In this document: piece by piece, positions 6,679 through 17,900 of the stretch
Numbering within the stretch: the stretch's first letter is position 1
Layout of the letters: every line of letters begins with the position of its first letter
NCBI RefSeq assembly: GCF_010667655.1
Contig: NZ_WHZU01000018.1
Coordinates: forward strand, 1 to 48,068
Direction: 5' to 3'
Source: Bifidobacterium saimiriisciurei
GTDB lineage: Bacteria; Actinomycetota; Actinomycetes; Actinomycetales; Bifidobacteriaceae
DNA: 48,068 nucleotides
The notes under the pieces: generated by a model
The model's input: only the letters and a program-made list of their open reading frames with translations
Database searches by the model: none
Told to the model about the DNA's origin: nothing
Translations under genes and position numbers: made by a program

Positions 6679-9279
6679 TCATCCTTTCCTTGTCGTGCCG
6701 TTGGCGTCGGCATCGGCTGTGTCGGCGGCGGTTCCGTTGCCGGAGCCCCGGCGTGAACGTCCGGCGAACGGTTTTGCCATCAGCGATCGTATCGTGGACC
6801 ATGCCGAAGCGCGCCACGTCGCCGTCGTTCCGTCACCATTGTGCGTCGGATTGGCGGATATCGGGTCGGCGAACACGCCCTTGAGCGAAAGTTTCGTACG
6901 GATCCGACGATTGCGCGGCAGGCCGCGCAGCATCGCCGCCCGTACCTGGTCGACCGTGTTCCAATAGGTGGCCGCCGACTTGTCGTTGAGCGTGATGCCG
7001 GAGAACGCCGCGTAGTCCGCCTGCTTGCTCAACGCGTCCAGCGTGGACTGCGGCAGTGCCAGCTGGCGGGCGAGCTCGCGGCTCTGCTCCCGGCGCGTGC
7101 CGGTCGCATGGACGCCGCTTTGCCGCGCCAATATGCAGATCTGGCGCCATCCCTCGGCGATGCGCATGTCGGGGTCGCCGCGTTTGCGGGCCCTGGAGAG
7201 CATGACCGCCTTGATGCCAAGGATCGTGCCGACGACGATGAGCAGCAGCCACAGCGGACTGCCATACAATGCCACCATGCCCACGACGCGCAACACCTTG
7301 CGCAGCCATAGCGACGAGGATTCGTCGTCCGCATCGCTGCCGCCGAGATTCGACTGGCCCTTGGTCTGGTTTTCGTCGCGCAGCGGATCCTGCAGCGGCA
7401 CCGGGGGCTGGCGGACGAGGTTCTGCGGCTTCGGGGGAGTGAGGTTCTGGTTCTCGTTGGGGACCTTCGTCTCCTTCGGCGTCGGATAGAACGCCGTCCA
7501 TCCGTAGCCGTCGAGCTTGATCTCCACCCAGGCCTCGATGTCGTTGCCGGTGAAGTCGATGCTCGTCGTGCCGTCCTTGGCGGTCTTCGTGCGCGCGTCG
7601 GTGATCTCGCCGTCCTTGTTCTTCGGGATGAAGCCGAGCACCACGCGCGATGGCAGTCCGAGCTCACGGGCCATCAACGCCATGGCCGAGGCGTACTGTT
7701 CGCTGTCTCCGACCATCGAACTGCCGGCCAGCAGCTTGTCGATGCGGTAGGCGCCGTGGCCCGGCAGCGACGGATAGTCGCCCTTGAGGCCGTGGGAGAA
7801 CCAGCCGTTGTCCTTGAGCTTGTCGGCGAGGCGCTGCGCCGCCGCCCCGCCGTCGGTGCTGCCGCCGGCGAACGATGTGGCGAGCTTGCCCACCGAATCG
7901 GGCACGTCCTGCGTTTCGGGCTGGGAGATCGAGTCCGCCTGTGCGTTCTCGACCTGCTTGTCGGTCGGCTTCGCCGGCACGACGCCATGCTCGGTGTATG
8001 TCAGGTTGCCGCGCACCTTGTTGGTGAGCAGACCGGAGTTCGTGTCGGTGTTGTAGTAGAAGGATTCGGCGTCGCCGGATGCCGAACCGGATCCGAACCT
8101 CACCGACGTGGCCACGCCGGCGGTGGGGAACCACACGTCGTCGAGCCCGTTGTGCACGGTGAACGTGGCGGTGAAGCGCTCGCCCTTCGTGTTTGCGCGC
8201 TCCTCGCCGCCGATGGTGTCGCCCATGCGGCGGTAGTCCGAGGAGTCGGACGATTCGGACGAGTCGGAAAGGTTCCACACCGTGCCGTCGAAGCGGTCCA
8301 TGACCGCCAGACGGACGGGCGTGCCGGCAGGCAGATTCCTCACCGTCAGCAGCTTGTCGGTCTTGTGGTTCTTCACGAAGGCGCGCATGCCGCTCATGGG
8401 GCTTGCATAGTTGTAGGGGCTCAGCGGCGGTTCGTACTTGTCGCGCAGGATCTGACGGTCCTGGCCGACGGCGAAGGATGCGCCGACGGCGGCGCCCGCC
8501 GCGATGACGACGATGAGAATGGCCGAGACGAAGCGGTTGAACTCCAGCAGTCGCATGCGCCAGCTCAGCCAGACGATGAGCAGCAGCGCCAGCACGACGC
8601 CGATGGCCACCGGCTGCACGCCGACGCTGGTGCCCAGAGCCGCGCACACGGCGAAGTTCACGGCCACGGCCACCAGCGACAATACGGACACCAGCTGCTT
8701 GCGGGCGAGCGCGAACACGCCGGAGAGGAAACTCATCCACAGGACGATGGTCAACAGCGCCATGAGGTCGCCTTCGCCGGTGCCGACCGCCGGATCGATG
8801 GAGATGAGGTACTTGTATGCGCCGAACGTCGCCGAAGCGCCCTTCGCGAGGGTGTCCACGGATGGGATGACGTGAGCGATGGTCGTGTTCTGCAGTGCGA
8901 TGACCGGCCCGACGACGAACTGCGCGACCAGCAGGAACACCAGCTGCCACCACAGTCGCAGCGAGGTCTTCAGCCCCGCGAGCGCGACGGCGACGCCGAT
9001 CAGGGCGGCCGGCAGCGCGCACAGCGCCCACATGCCGATCGTGCCATAGACATCGATGAGGTTGGCCGCCGCGAGAAGGTTCGTCACCAGCATGACCAGC
9101 AGGCTGATGAGATGCGACGGCATCGACTGGGCGTCCAGCAGCGCGGTGCCGCGCAGGCGGTCGCCGCCCTTGAGGCCACGCGTGATCCATATGGCCGAAT
9201 GCGTGGATTCGGCCCACGTGCCGGTCGCCGTGCCGGTGCCGGTCACGGTGCCGTCCTGAAGCGGAGTGAATTGCGTCAT
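6679..9279 (-). CDS. TgpA-like transmembrane protein with a transglutaminase-like domain lacking the catalytic triad
   Basis: This 866-residue membrane protein has about seven N-terminal membrane segments (roughly residues 45-265). An extracytoplasmic region follows, with a transglutaminase-like domain at about 490-605, then one more membrane segment near 655-685 and a cytosolic tail. The domain keeps the fold signature (SEQYASAMALMARELGLPSRVV), but where active enzymes have Cys it has Ser526. The usual His before Ala-Trp is Glu582 (EAWVEI), and the usual Asp of the DPTP motif is Tyr598 (FYPTP). It is therefore probably a non-catalytic binding or assembly domain. The ATG at 9279 overlaps the stop of the DUF58 gene (ATGA), so the two are coupled. 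MoxR-DUF58-TgpA gene trios are widespread and are thought to act on envelope proteins. The gene corresponds to tgm of the PFNA cluster. Confidence 0.88.
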   Translation of the reverse strand: MTQFTPLQDGTVTGTGTATGTWAESTHSAIWITRGLKGGDRLRGTALLDAQSMPSHLISLLVMLVTNLLAAANLIDVYGTIGMWALCALPAALIGVAVALAGLKTSLRLWWQLVFLLVAQFVVGPVIALQNTTIAHVIPSVDTLAKGASATFGAYKYLISIDPAVGTGEGDLMALLTIVLWMSFLSGVFALARKQLVSVLSLVAVAVNFAVCAALGTSVGVQPVAIGVVLALLLIVWLSWRMRLLEFNRFVSAILIVVIAAGAAVGASFAVGQDRQILRDKYEPPLSPYNYASPMSGMRAFVKNHKTDKLLTVRNLPAGTPVRLAVMDRFDGTVWNLSDSSESSDSSDYRRMGDTIGGEERANTKGERFTATFTVHNGLDDVWFPTAGVATSVRFGSGSASGDAESFYYNTDTNSGLLTNKVRGNLTYTEHGVVPAKPTDKQVENAQADSISQPETQDVPDSVGKLATSFAGGSTDGGAAAQRLADKLKDNGWFSHGLKGDYPSLPGHGAYRIDKLLAGSSMVGDSEQYASAMALMARELGLPSRVVLGFIPKNKDGEITDARTKTAKDGTTSIDFTGNDIEAWVEIKLDGYGWTAFYPTPKETKVPNENQNLTPPKPQNLVRQPPVPLQDPLRDENQTKGQSNLGGSDADDESSSLWLRKVLRVVGMVALYGSPLWLLLIVVGTILGIKAVMLSRARKRGDPDMRIAEGWRQICILARQSGVHATGTRREQSRELARQLALPQSTLDALSKQADYAAFSGITLNDKSAATYWNTVDQVRAAMLRGLPRNRRIRTKLSLKGVFADPISANPTHNGDGTTATWRASAWSTIRSLMAKPFAGRSRRGSGNGTAADTADADANGTTRKG

Positions 9280-10532
9280 GCGAGCACCCCCATCACCATG
9301 GGCAGGTCGTCGAGCTCGCCGATGGTGGCGAGCACGAAATCATCGAACCGACGGATCGAACGCTGCGCTCCCATGTCGGCGCACAGCACCAGGCATGTCG
9401 CGCTTTTCGGCAGCGGCATCACCATGCGTTTGATGACCTCCACGTTTTTCATGCTGCCGACGACGAAGCAGTAGAGCGAGGCGTCCGGGCAATGCCTGAG
9501 CGCCGCCACCGAAAGATTCGGGTTCTCCTCAGCGTCCGGCAGGATCGCGCTGCACGAGTCGAGGAATCCCATCGCGTTCTTCGGCGTATCATGCTCGTCG
9601 TCGACGAGCACATGAAGCTGACGTTCCTGCAGCACGCACTGCACGCCGATGGACGCATAGACGGATACGGCGAGCTCGAACTCGGCGGCGTCCACGTAGT
9701 CGTGCGGGCTGACGCCGATGCCCAGCGCCGTCGTGGTCTTGCGCGTGGCCTCGTACTGCCGGATCATGAGTTTGCCCGACTTCGCCGTGGACAGCCAGTG
9801 CACGTTGCGCATGTCGTCGCCCGGCTGGTATTCGCGCAGACCGTAGAAGTCGAGGTCGTCGTCGACGATGTCGCCGCTGGGCTGGCCCTCGAGATCGCGC
9901 TGGATTCCGGCGTTCAGCGATTGTAGGCGCGCGATCTTGGGATGGATGAACACGTTGATGCGGCTGGCCAGCGTCTTCTCGTGGCGAATCAGACCGAACG
10001 GGTCGCCCTTGCGGATGCGCAGCGGCCCGACCGGCAGCACGGCGCGCGAGATCGTCGTGAACTCCACGCTGGTGTGTTTCTCCTGCTTCGGCGCCAGCGC
10101 GGGGATGGAGAAGCTTTCATGCATCGTGCCCAGCGACAGGTCGCCGCGCGCATGCGTCGTCGGTGTCTTGCCGGGGTTCTTGATGGAGACGTCGACCGGC
10201 ACCACGTCGCCCACGGTCAGGTGACGGCTCGGCACCGACAACGCCGCGGAGAAGCCGGTGTTGCCCAGCGACAATCCTATGGCGATGACCATCATGACCG
10301 AGGCGACCACGCACATCGCCAGCAGCTCATGCCAGCGGACGAACGAGAACGCGACGCCGCAGACGACGGCGAAGCCGAGCACCGTCCAGCCGAGCGGCGA
10401 TACATACGATTTGAGGAAGCGCAACGGGCGTTTGCCCTTGTTGCGCCAGTCGCTGCGCCTGCCTCGGCGCGGGGGAGCGGAGCGTCCCCGGCGCCGGACA
10501 TGCTGATGCAAAGCGGGATGAGCCATGATCAT
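9276..10532 (-). CDS. DUF58 domain membrane protein
   Basis: This 418-residue protein has two membrane segments near residues 45-95, followed by a soluble part. The DUF58 signature is clear: FYGLREYQPGDDMRNVHWLSTAKSG at about residues 228-255, within the YxPGDDxRxIHW pattern of the family. DUF58 proteins nearly always sit beside a MoxR ATPase and are regarded as its partner or client; their biochemical function is unresolved. AAGGA lies just before ATG 10532; an ATG two codons later (10526) is an equally possible start. It begins 28 bases after the MoxR stop and overlaps the TgpA-like gene by 4 bases, so the three genes form one translational block. Confidence 0.9.
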   Translation of the reverse strand: MIMAHPALHQHVRRRGRSAPPRRGRRSDWRNKGKRPLRFLKSYVSPLGWTVLGFAVVCGVAFSFVRWHELLAMCVVASVMMVIAIGLSLGNTGFSAALSVPSRHLTVGDVVPVDVSIKNPGKTPTTHARGDLSLGTMHESFSIPALAPKQEKHTSVEFTTISRAVLPVGPLRIRKGDPFGLIRHEKTLASRINVFIHPKIARLQSLNAGIQRDLEGQPSGDIVDDDLDFYGLREYQPGDDMRNVHWLSTAKSGKLMIRQYEATRKTTTALGIGVSPHDYVDAAEFELAVSVYASIGVQCVLQERQLHVLVDDEHDTPKNAMGFLDSCSAILPDAEENPNLSVAALRHCPDASLYCFVVGSMKNVEVIKRMVMPLPKSATCLVLCADMGAQRSIRRFDDFVLATIGELDDLPMVMGVLA

Positions 10533-10560
10533 TCGTTCCTTACGGTCTCGTCAGGCTCTG

Positions 10561-11973
10561 TCAGGCGCCGATGGTCGGGGCGACCACGTCGTCGAGGATG
10601 GATTCGATGACGCTCTTCGCGGTCTGCCCGGCGAAGGTGGCCTCGGCGGTGAGGATGATGCGGTGGGCCAGCACCACCGTGGCGAGGTCCTTCACATCAT
10701 CGGGCACCACGTAGCCCCGGCCGTCGGCGGCGGCCCACACGCGGGCCAGACGGATGAGCGCCAGGGCGCCTCGCATCGAGGCGCCGACCATCACCTGGTC
10801 GTTGTGGCGGGTGGCCTCCACCAGACGCACGACATACTCCTCGATCGCCTCGTCGGCGCGCACCGTCTGCGCGATCTCGCGCAGACGCAGCACGTCATCG
10901 GCGCTGGCCACGGCCTCGACGGTGTCCGCGCGGTCGCGCACATTGGCCTCGTGCAGGATCTTCAGGCTCGCCTCATGGCCGGGGTCGCCCAGCGAGGTCT
11001 TGATGAGGAATCGGTCGAGCTGGGCCTCCGGCAGCTTGTAGGTGCCGAGCTGCTCGATGGGGTTCTGCGTGGCGATGACGATGAACGGCTGCGGCACCGG
11101 ATACGTCACGCCGTCGACGGTGACCTTCTGCTCCTCCATCACCTCGAGCAGGGCCGACTGCGTCTTCGGCGACGCACGGTTGATCTCGTCGGCCAGCACG
11201 GTCGCCGCGAAGATCGGGCCCTGACGGAACGTGAACTCGCCGCTCTTCTGGTCGTAGAACGTGACGCCGACCACGTCGCTCGGCAGCAGGTCGGGGGTGA
11301 ACTGGATGCGCTTGAACGGCGTCTCGATGGAGTTGGCGAGGCCTCGCGCCAGCTGGGTCTTGCCGGTGCCCGGATTGTCCTCCAACAGCACGTGGCCGCC
11401 GGCGACGAGGGCCGCGACGCACTGGCGGATCGTGGTCTCCTTGCCGATGATCACCTGGGAGATGTTCGAGACTATGGTGTTGAACACCTGGTCGAAATGC
11501 GCAACGTCGGCGTCGGGCGTCGGCAGTACGGCCGCATTGGCGGTGGCGTGGCTGACGGACTTCGGCCGGGGCTGATTCTTCGGCTGCCGGGACGGTTTGG
11601 CGGCAGTCTCGGGGGCGGCCGTCGTGGCGGGGGCCTGCTTCGGCTGGGACTGGGCCTTCGACTTCGAGGGGATCGCCACCTTCTTGGTGGCCGGCTTCGG
11701 ACGCTGCGGCAGCGCCGGCTTGCCGGCTTTGTGCTCGGACTCGGCCTTCTTCGGCGTCACATGGGTCTTGGAGCTCAGCTGCGTGGCATCGGAGAGCACG
11801 GTCGTGTCCGACAGTCTGGTCGTGTCGGAAAGCACCGTGGAGTCCGACAGCACCGTGGAATCATCGGCCTTGTTCGCCGGCCTGGCGGCGTTCTGCGGCC
11901 TGTCCGCCTGCTTGGGGGCCGTCTGCTTGGGCGCGTTCTGCTTGGCGTCGGCTCCGGCGTTGGATTCGGTCAT
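10561..11973 (-). CDS. MoxR-family AAA+ ATPase with a repeat-bearing N-terminal tail
   Basis: This 470-residue AAA+ chaperone-type ATPase has its core from about residue 150 to 465. Walker A is DNPGTGKTQ, Walker B is VLADEINRA, and the sensor region (IATQNPIEQLGTYKLPEAQLDRF) is typical of MoxR proteins, so it should hydrolyse ATP and remodel a partner, here probably the DUF58/TgpA-like pair. The N-terminal ~150 residues are an added disordered tail rich in Lys, Pro, Ala and Gln. This tail holds five tandem hexapeptides of the form D-[STA]-T-x-L-S at residues 38-67 (bases 11773-11862). The same hexapeptide occurs in the FHA protein. ATG 11973 has AAAGGAG 8 bases upstream; the open frame extends further 5' but has no comparable start. 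It is the aaa-atp gene of the PFNA cluster. Confidence 0.92.
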   Translation of the reverse strand: MTESNAGADAKQNAPKQTAPKQADRPQNAARPANKADDSTVLSDSTVLSDTTRLSDTTVLSDATQLSSKTHVTPKKAESEHKAGKPALPQRPKPATKKVAIPSKSKAQSQPKQAPATTAAPETAAKPSRQPKNQPRPKSVSHATANAAVLPTPDADVAHFDQVFNTIVSNISQVIIGKETTIRQCVAALVAGGHVLLEDNPGTGKTQLARGLANSIETPFKRIQFTPDLLPSDVVGVTFYDQKSGEFTFRQGPIFAATVLADEINRASPKTQSALLEVMEEQKVTVDGVTYPVPQPFIVIATQNPIEQLGTYKLPEAQLDRFLIKTSLGDPGHEASLKILHEANVRDRADTVEAVASADDVLRLREIAQTVRADEAIEEYVVRLVEATRHNDQVMVGASMRGALALIRLARVWAAADGRGYVVPDDVKDLATVVLAHRIILTAEATFAGQTAKSVIESILDDVVAPTIGA

Positions 11974-11999
11974 GGTTGTTCTCCTTTGTTCCCTGTTCT

Positions 12000-14900
12000 C
12001 TAGTACAGCTGCCGTAGCGCTGCCGGTCTGATGAACGGCGATGACTGCCGCTCCACATATTTCGATTCCACCGATGGTTCGGGCGTCACCACCTTGCGGG
12101 TGCCGTTCACCGTCTGGTCCTCCACCTTGGTGGAGTAGTTCGAGTCGCTGTTCAGCGTGACGGTGAGCGACCAGGTGGGCGCGTTGCTGGCGATGCCCTT
12201 CGCGTCGATGGTCGTGCGGTCGGGGGTCCATCCGTCGATGGTCTGTCCGTCGACGACCAGCTGGTAGGTGGCGTTCTGCCCATAGCGGTTGATGGCCTGC
12301 GAGGCGCCGGTCACGGTGATCTTGTCGTGGTCGGCGGAGTCCCACGTCAGCTTCATGACGCTGGCGTCGACCTTCGGCTTGACCTTGTAGGTGTAGTTGT
12401 CCTGCGAGGAGACGGCCTCGCCCTTCTGCCCCTGCAGCGTCTGGTAGGCGGTCGCCTTCGGGCAGCTCGACCATTCGCCGATGGGGATGCTTTCGTCACC
12501 GCTTTTATCGCTGTAGGTCTTGCCGCCGAAGGAGACGACCACGGCATCGACGTCGCCGACGCTGGACCAGCTGACCGAGCACGAGCCCTCGCCATGGGAT
12601 GTACGCAGCGTCGGCTTCTTGATGGCGTACGTGGGCGTGATGGTGTTCGAGGAGGCGGCCGCCGGCGCGGGCCCGGTCTTCTCCGGGTTCACCGTGGCCG
12701 TCACCTGCAGCGGCTTGAACAGCTCGTCCTTGCCGATGGTGAAGCTGGTGCCTCCGCCGCCGCAGGGGACGCTGCCGCCTCGGGAGACCTCCACGCTCGA
12801 GCATCCGGCGCCGTGCAGGTCGCCGACCTTCACCTCCACGCGGATCGTGTACGGGTCGCTTTCGGACTGTGCGATGCTCACGCTCGGCTTGTCGACGTCG
12901 CCCCACGGCGCGTCGTTCTTCGTGCTCGTGCCCTCCACGCCGTCGCCGGCGCGGTTATGCGCCCGCACCTTGGCGGAGAACGTCTGGCCTCCGGCGCTGC
13001 CCGGCACCTCGAACGTGGCCGAAGTGGAGTTCACCGTCTGCGACTGGCTGCCTGCGGCCGACGATATCGTCACCGTGTACTTGTCGGGCGCGCTGCCCAC
13101 ATAGTCGGGCGTGCTCCACTGCACCGAGACCGCATGGTATCCGCCGGTCACCTCGATGCCGGTCGGGGCGTCGGGCACCTTGTCGGGCATGCCCTTCACC
13201 GTGTTCGACGGCGCCGACCAGCCGACCTCGTTCATCGCCCTGACGGTGAACGAGTATTCCTTGCCGTTGGTCAGGCCGGTGATCTGACAGGTGGTGTTGG
13301 CGCCGCAGTTCTTGGTCTTGCCGTCGTAGTCGACCTCGTACTGGGTGACCGGGCTGCCGTTCGACGATCCGGGCGTCCACGCGAGGTTCACCGCGCCGTC
13401 GGCCGGCGTGCCGGCGACGGGGGAGAGCAGCGGGGCGTTGGGCTTGTCGACGATGGAGACGGTCACCGTGGCGGTCACGTTGCGCGAGGCGTCCTTCGTG
13501 CCGTCCTGAATGGTCACGATCACCTTGTTTGTCGAGGCGCCGATGTCGTTGCCCGGCGTGATGGTCAGGTCGCCGTTCGCCGTATAGCTCACGTTGAGCT
13601 TCGCCGCGTTGTCGGTCGTCGCGCCGATCACCGTCAGCGGCGTATCGGGGAACGGGTTGTAGGCGCCCTGCAGGATGTTGACGTGCTCGGCGGTTCCGGC
13701 CTTCGCCTTGATGCTCATGCCGGAGACGCGCGCCAACGGCTGGTTCGTCTGCGTGACCCGCAGCGTCACGCCTGCGCTGACGGACCCGCTGTCGGAGTAT
13801 TTGATGCTTACCGGCATGTTCACGATGGTTCCCGGTTTCGCGTCCTTCGGCGCGCTCACCGTCAGATTGCCGTCCGAGGACAGGCTGGACTCGATGGGGG
13901 AGGTGCCGCCCGACGTCGAATACGTGTAGGCGCGCTCGTCCTCGTAGGTACCCTCCGGTGCATGCGTGAGCTCGCGCAGCGATACGGTCTTCCGCCCCTC
14001 TCCGGGAACCACGTCGATGGTCGGCGCGGAGAACGTGGGCGGCGGCACCTGACGGCCGATCACGGTGATCGGCAGCGTGATCACGGCCGAATTGATGATG
14101 GCGTTCTTGTCCTTGTCCTTCTTGCCGTCGACCGCGGTGAACGTGATGGATGCGGGGCCGGCGTAGTCCTTGGCCGCGGTGAACTTGAGCTTCGTGTCGC
14201 TCACGTACAGGTCGCCGCCATCGGACTTCGTGGCGCTTACCGAGCCCTTCGACTCGATGGTCGCGGTCTTTCCGGCGCCGACGCGCACATAGTCGGCGAT
14301 GTTGATCTCGATGGTCTCTCGCGCGCGCACCTCGAGCTTCGGGGCCTTCGGCCGCAATGTCGGCGGGAACACGCCGTATGCCGGCACTTGGATGAACGCC
14401 GTCGACGTGACGTCGTACTTGGTGTTCGTCACCGTGTACGGCACCGCGCGGGCCTCGTCGGTCAGATCCACGGAGATGACGGTCGACTTGTCGCCGCCCT
14501 TCATGCGGGCGTGGGACGATGCGCTGGGATGCACGGCCACCTTGAGCTCGTCCATCTTGCCGGAGGGATTGGCGATCCAGTCCTTCACGTCCACGTCCAC
14601 GGTCTTCTTGTCGATGGTCGCGGCCGCCGGGACCTTGTAGTCGTAAGCCGTCGGCGGTGATATCGGCGCCTTGTCGGAGACGTTCACCGTCAGCGTGCCC
14701 GTGTCGGACAGCCCGGCCTTCGTCTTCACCGTATAGATGATGTATGCGGTGCCGGCGCTGCCCGGCGCGGTGAGCTCCACCATGTTGTTGCGGGCCTTGG
14801 CGTCCTTGATGCCCTGCAGCTCGAGCTTGCCGTCGAGCGTGAGGCTCTCGCTGTCTCCGGAGATGTCGTTGAGCAGGACCGGCACGTCGACCGCGGTGTT

Positions 14901-17900
14901 CGGCCGGATGGATATGGAGTCGTCGCGCGCGTACACGCCCGAATCGGATTCGCTCTTGAACACGCCCACGCGGATCTGCGCCTGCGCGCGCTGGCCGGTC
15001 CAGTCCTCCACGGCGTACGAGAAGGTGTCGGTGCCGGAGGAGTCGGCGTACGCCTCATACACCAGATAGTCGGCGCCCGTCTCGGTGATGCGGCCCAGCT
15101 TCGGCGCCGCGTTGCCCAGTCCGTTGAGCGTGTCGCCGTCGCCGTCCACGTCGATGCCGGTGAGCGTGATGGGGATCTTCACCTTCTGTCCGGCAGCCAC
15201 CTGCGCCTCCACGTCGGCGGGCGTGGGCGCGGGCTTGTTCGCCGCGTCCTTCTTGTGCACGGTGATGGTGATGGTGCCCGAGGCCGTGTTGCCGAGATTG
15301 TCCTCCACCGTGTAGGTGACGGGGAACACGCCTTCGGCGTCGGTCGCCTGGTAGCGCACCGTGTTCTCGGAGACGAACACCAGTCCCTTGAACGTCTTCC
15401 TGTCGTACTGCAGATGGTCGCGCAGCTTCACGGTGGTGCCGTCGGCGTAGCTCACGTGGTCGAGCACCGGCACGGTGACGATGCCGTCGGCACGCACCTG
15501 CGCGTTGATGTTGCCCGCCTTCGGGGCGGAGTTCTGCGTGGAGAGGGCCGGCGGCTGCAGTATGATGCGGCCCTCCGACGAGCCCTGGGCGTTGGCGACG
15601 GTATAGGTGACGGTCACCGGCTTCGTCGGCACCTGCCGCGCGGTCAGATACACGCGCTTATGGCTCACGATGCCGGTCTTCACGCCCGAATCGCCGTCCA
15701 CGCTCACCGAACTGATGGCCAGCACGCCGCCCAGCGGGTCCACGTCGTTCTTCAACGGCTCGACGATGGCGGTGTTGTCGGCGCCGAGCAGGGCCACGTC
15801 GTTGGCGGCGATCGGCTTGGCCGCGCCGCCGCCGACCGGCTGCACCTCGATGCGGGCGAGACCCGTGGCCGGCTGCGTGCCCTGGGCGATGGTGTACGAC
15901 ACATAGTAGGTGCCGGGGTTCGCGGCCTTGAACGTGAACGTCATGTCCTCGTTGTTGGCCGTGGTCGAGGCGTTCTTCGGCTGGTTCACCGCCGAAAGCT
16001 GCGCCGGCTGCACCGACGTGCCGTGCACGTACGGCTTGAGGTCCACGGTGATGCTCTTGTTCGGCTGCGCCTGGCGAACCACCGGGTCGATGACGGCGAT
16101 CAGCGTGTTCGCCGGCCTTACGGAGAAGTACACCATGCCTTTGCCGGTCGATTCGCCGTCGGAGACGGTCACCTCCACGCCCACGCGGCCGCTGGACTGC
16201 GAACCGGTGTTGAACACGAGCTGGCCGTCGGCGCGCGTGGAGACCATCACCTGGTCCGAATTGGTCGGCACGGCGGAGACGAGCGTCATCGGGTCGCCGT
16301 CCGCGTCGGTGAAGCTCGCCAGCGCGTTCGCCGTGTACGAGGCGCCCTGCTCCACCTGGTATTCCGGCGGGGTGTCGGTCTGACGCGGCGCCTTGTTGCC
16401 GCCGTCGGCGATGGTGAGCGTCACCGTGGCCGACGACGTCTGCTCGCGGCCGTCGGAGATCGAGTACGAGAACTTCACGGTGCCGGCGGAGGCGTGCGTG
16501 GCGTCGAGCTGCAGGTACCGTCCGTCATACACCGGCGCGACGCTCATGCCGTCGCCTACGGACTCCACCTTTTCGATGCGCAGCACCGAGCAGTCGGTCT
16601 GCTCGTCGTTGCGCAGCACGTCGAGGATCTCCTCGCTGCCCGCGCGCACGCCGAACGAGTCGTCCACCGCCTTGATGGAGCCGGACGTGGCCGAGCATTT
16701 CTCCGCGAAGTTCTGATGGTTGGTGGCCGTATCCTGGCTTTCCGCCGTCTTTTCGGTCTTTTCCGTCTCTATCTTGTTCCACTGGATCTTGATGACGTCG
16801 GTGGAGGAGTCGGGATTCCAGACGTTGCCGTTCGTCACGTCGTTGAGCACCACCAGACGATGGTTGGTGCGGAACTTCAGCTGCGAGGTCTCCGTGACCT
16901 CCTTCAGCGTCTGGAACTGCGGGTCGGACTTCAGCGAGCCGTTGCCCGGGGCGCCGCACGCCTTGATGAAGTTGTTGGCCTTCTGGCTCCACGCCGCGTA
17001 GATGCAGCCCGCCGAGGAGACCGGCTGCGCCACGTCGCCGGTTCCGCCGGACTTCAGCTGCACGGGCCTGTCCTTCGGATGGTCGAGGTTCGCCAGCATC
17101 AGGCCGCCGGTGGTGGATGCGGCCACCCATGAGGAGTCCTGCCGGTCATCGACCGGGGCCTGCTGGAGGGTCACGCGTCCCGTTGCCGGCAGTTCGATGG
17201 AGCCCTTGTCGAACGTCAGCGTGGAGTTCGAGACCACGACCGGCCTGCCGCCGACCACGGTGAAGTCGTCGGCGACCAGCTGCTTCCCCCCGTTGAGCGA
17301 GCCGAGCTCGCGGGGGTTCGTGCTCTGTGGATTCTCCAATGACAGCACCATGGCGTCGGACGGCCGGTATCCGTAGACGACGCCGTGGCTGTCGACGACG
17401 ATTCTGCCGCCGTCGCCGAGTCTCATCGACGGCTTCGACGTCGTAGGGGTCACGGAGTCGATGGAATCGGCCTTGCCGACCCACACGTTGCCGTTCTTCG
17501 TATTGATGAACGCGACGGTGTCGCCGCCGATGAACGACGTGGTCTCTCCCTTGAGATCCGTCTGCCCGGCGATGCCGATGGTCGACGACTTGACCGCCAT
17601 CGCGCGGCTGCCCTCGGTGAGCACCGTGTTCTCGCTGGCCTGCGATACGTCGAACTGCTGCGCCGACGAGGACACCGCCGCGTCGGCGTCCTGCAGTCGC
17701 ACGTTGAATCGTGCGGCCTTCTGGTTCTTCAGCGACGTGATCCACACGGTGCCGTTGTCGAGCTGCACATGCTGCCGGGTGATGGAACTGATGATGATGG
17801 CGCCGGCGACCACGCCGAGCACCAGCAGCAACGTGATGACGGGCATAATCCAACGGTTGCGCCTCGTGGGCAGGACATTGCGGATGCGCGCCAGACGCGC

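Noticed and set aside
7756..9474. 572-residue open frame on the plus strand
   Set aside because: It is antisense to the TgpA-like gene, has a shadow-type composition, and crosses the well-supported overlap of two minus-strand genes.
10561..12474. Longer MoxR protein starting at 12474
   Set aside because: The extra 5' part overlaps the end of the FN3 gene in another frame and encodes Arg/Gly-rich shadow sequence, whereas ATG 11973 has a strong AAAGGAG site.
12327..17132. Long open frames on the plus strand (777 and 625 residues)
   Set aside because: They lie antisense to the giant FN3 protein. Their Arg/His/Val-rich products are typical shadows of GC-rich coding sequence and show no domain.
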